Shown piece after piece: positions 5,146 through 5,525 of a stretch of DNA of 5,525 bases (positions are counted from its first letter, which is position 1; the number at the start of each line of letters is the position of its first letter). A program made the position numbers and the translations under genes. This DNA comes from Nitrososphaerota archaeon (GTDB taxonomy: Archaea > Thermoproteota > Nitrososphaeria > Nitrososphaerales > Nitrosopumilaceae): positions 1 to 5,525 of the forward strand of contig JADFLN010000094.1 of assembly GCA_022564385.1 (NCBI GenBank), read 5' to 3'. The notes under the pieces are model-generated. The model was given only the letters and a program-made list of their open reading frames with translations, was not told the origin of the DNA and did no database searches.

Positions 5146-5233
5146 TTCAAGTCTCTAAAACCTATTTGCGGGGTTAAACTATTAGTTTGATGCCCTCATT
5201 TTTAATAAAATAATTGCAAGGATTCGATTTGCT
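5146..5233. repeat. Dispersed ~90-bp repeat, copy 2
   Basis: This copy matches 1624-1713 in the same orientation: about 80% identity over the first 70 positions, including 20 identical nt at 5196-5215. Its left end (GGTTCAAG from 5144) also resembles the GGTTCAA arm of the units at 1446-1600. It lies downstream of dsbA. The two copies flank the radical SAM operon plus dsbA block (about 3.5 kb apart). Confidence 0.55.
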
Positions 5234-5267
5234 TTTAATGAAAAAATTTTTAGAAAATTAAGATTTC

Positions 5268-5275
5268 TTTATAAA
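5268..5275 (+). promoter_or_regulatory. Isolated TATA-like box, no obvious gene
   Basis: TTTATAAA is close to the archaeal TATA consensus. A start site would fall near 5298-5301, but only 9- and 10-codon frames follow (ATG 5314 and ATG 5330). It may drive a small RNA or be chance in AT-rich DNA. Confidence 0.25.
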
Positions 5276-5385
5276 CAAAAGTAGGGAGTGTTGAACTGAT
5301 CTGACAAAACCCGATGGTAGCATTACATAATGAAAGAAATTAGTTTAGTCATTTTAAATTAAAAAAAAAGTTTCAAAATAATTTC

Positions 5386-5394
5386 TTTAAATAA
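5386..5394 (+). promoter_or_regulatory. TATA-like box for the gene at the right edge
   Basis: TTTAAATAA is centred 26 nt before the TTG at 5416. This is the spacing seen at the other plus-strand genes of the window, and it supports a leaderless transcript starting at that codon. Confidence 0.45.
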
Positions 5395-5415
5395 CAAAAT
5401 CAAGGCTCATTATTA

Positions 5416-5525
5416 TTGGGTCTAAGAGAAATTGAACTCCAAGAAGAATATCGTTCAGACAGAAATGACAGTGCATCAGAATTTTTCTTTCCTTGCCTCA
5501 GTAATTGTATAGAGTATAAGAGATG
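5416..5525 (+). CDS. 5' end of a gene resembling PLD/helicase defence proteins (partial)
   Basis: The frame runs from TTG at 5416 to the window end, giving 36 codons plus 2 nt; an in-frame TAA at 5392-5394 precludes an upstream ATG. The N-terminus GLREIELQEEYRSDRND, then FFFPCLSNCIEYKR, matches the pattern I associate with the start of large archaeal and bacterial proteins combining a phospholipase D-like nuclease domain with a DEAD/SNF2 helicase (LR-x-I-x-L-x-x-x-Y-R-S-D ... PCL-x-x-S-x-x-Y-x-R). Many of those lie in defence or mobile islands. No catalytic motif is inside the window, so the function rests on this N-terminal resemblance only. The TTG start is supported by the TATA spacing. 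Confidence 0.5.
   Translation, partial: MGLREIELQEEYRSDRNDSASEFFFPCLSNCIEYKR

Larger units (their letters stand above)
5041..5415. other. Non-coding spacer after the dsbA-like gene
   Basis: No frame here reads as a protein. The spacer holds a T-rich stretch after the stop (about 5070-5083) that may terminate dsbA transcription, the second copy of the dispersed repeat (5146-5233), an isolated TATA-like box (5268-5275), an A9 run (5351-5359 area) and the promoter of the next gene. Confidence 0.6.

Overview
The window looks like a piece of an AT-rich archaeal genome, most likely an ammonia-oxidising Nitrososphaerota (Thaumarchaeota, Nitrosopumilus-like). This is inferred from several signs: protein sequence style, a secreted cupredoxin-like protein, a membrane-anchored DsbA-like oxidoreductase, and start codons about 24-26 nt downstream of TATA-like boxes with no Shine-Dalgarno (leaderless transcripts). 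No rRNA, tRNA or CRISPR array was seen.

Layout. Positions 1-790 hold no convincing gene, but contain four inverted-repeat structures that could be small RNAs or decayed elements. A secreted cupredoxin-fold protein (819-1214, +) follows. It ends in a strong hairpin plus T-run terminator that overlaps its stop codon. Convergent to it is a small coiled-coil-like ORF (1215-1397, -) whose frame stays open further upstream. Positions 1398-1756 are non-coding, with degenerate hairpin units and one copy of a ~90-bp repeat.

The core of the window is a tightly packed minus-strand operon, read in this order: a cysteine-rich radical SAM protein of the Tes-like family (2850 to at least 4118, with coding sequence continuing to about 4229), a class I SAM methyltransferase with ArsM-like cysteines (2075-2845), and a small thioredoxin-fold CxxC protein (1757-2068). 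The spacers are only 4 and 6 nt. A membrane-anchored DsbA/thioredoxin_4 protein (4336-5040, +) is transcribed divergently from the same ~106-bp promoter region.

The region after dsbA (5041-5415) carries the second copy of the ~90-bp repeat and an isolated TATA-like box. At the right edge a gene begins with a TTG codon (5416) and runs out of the window. Its N-terminus resembles that of large PLD/DEAD-helicase proteins often found in defence islands.

How the parts may work together (inference): the radical SAM enzyme and the methyltransferase would modify a common substrate, and the thioredoxin-like protein would supply reducing equivalents or hold a thiol intermediate. The unusual number of paired cysteines in all three proteins suggests a thiophilic metal or metalloid, or a thiol-linked substrate. 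A lipid substrate is the main alternative, because the radical SAM protein belongs to the family of the tetraether synthase Tes. I do not know an experimentally defined function for this three-gene cassette.
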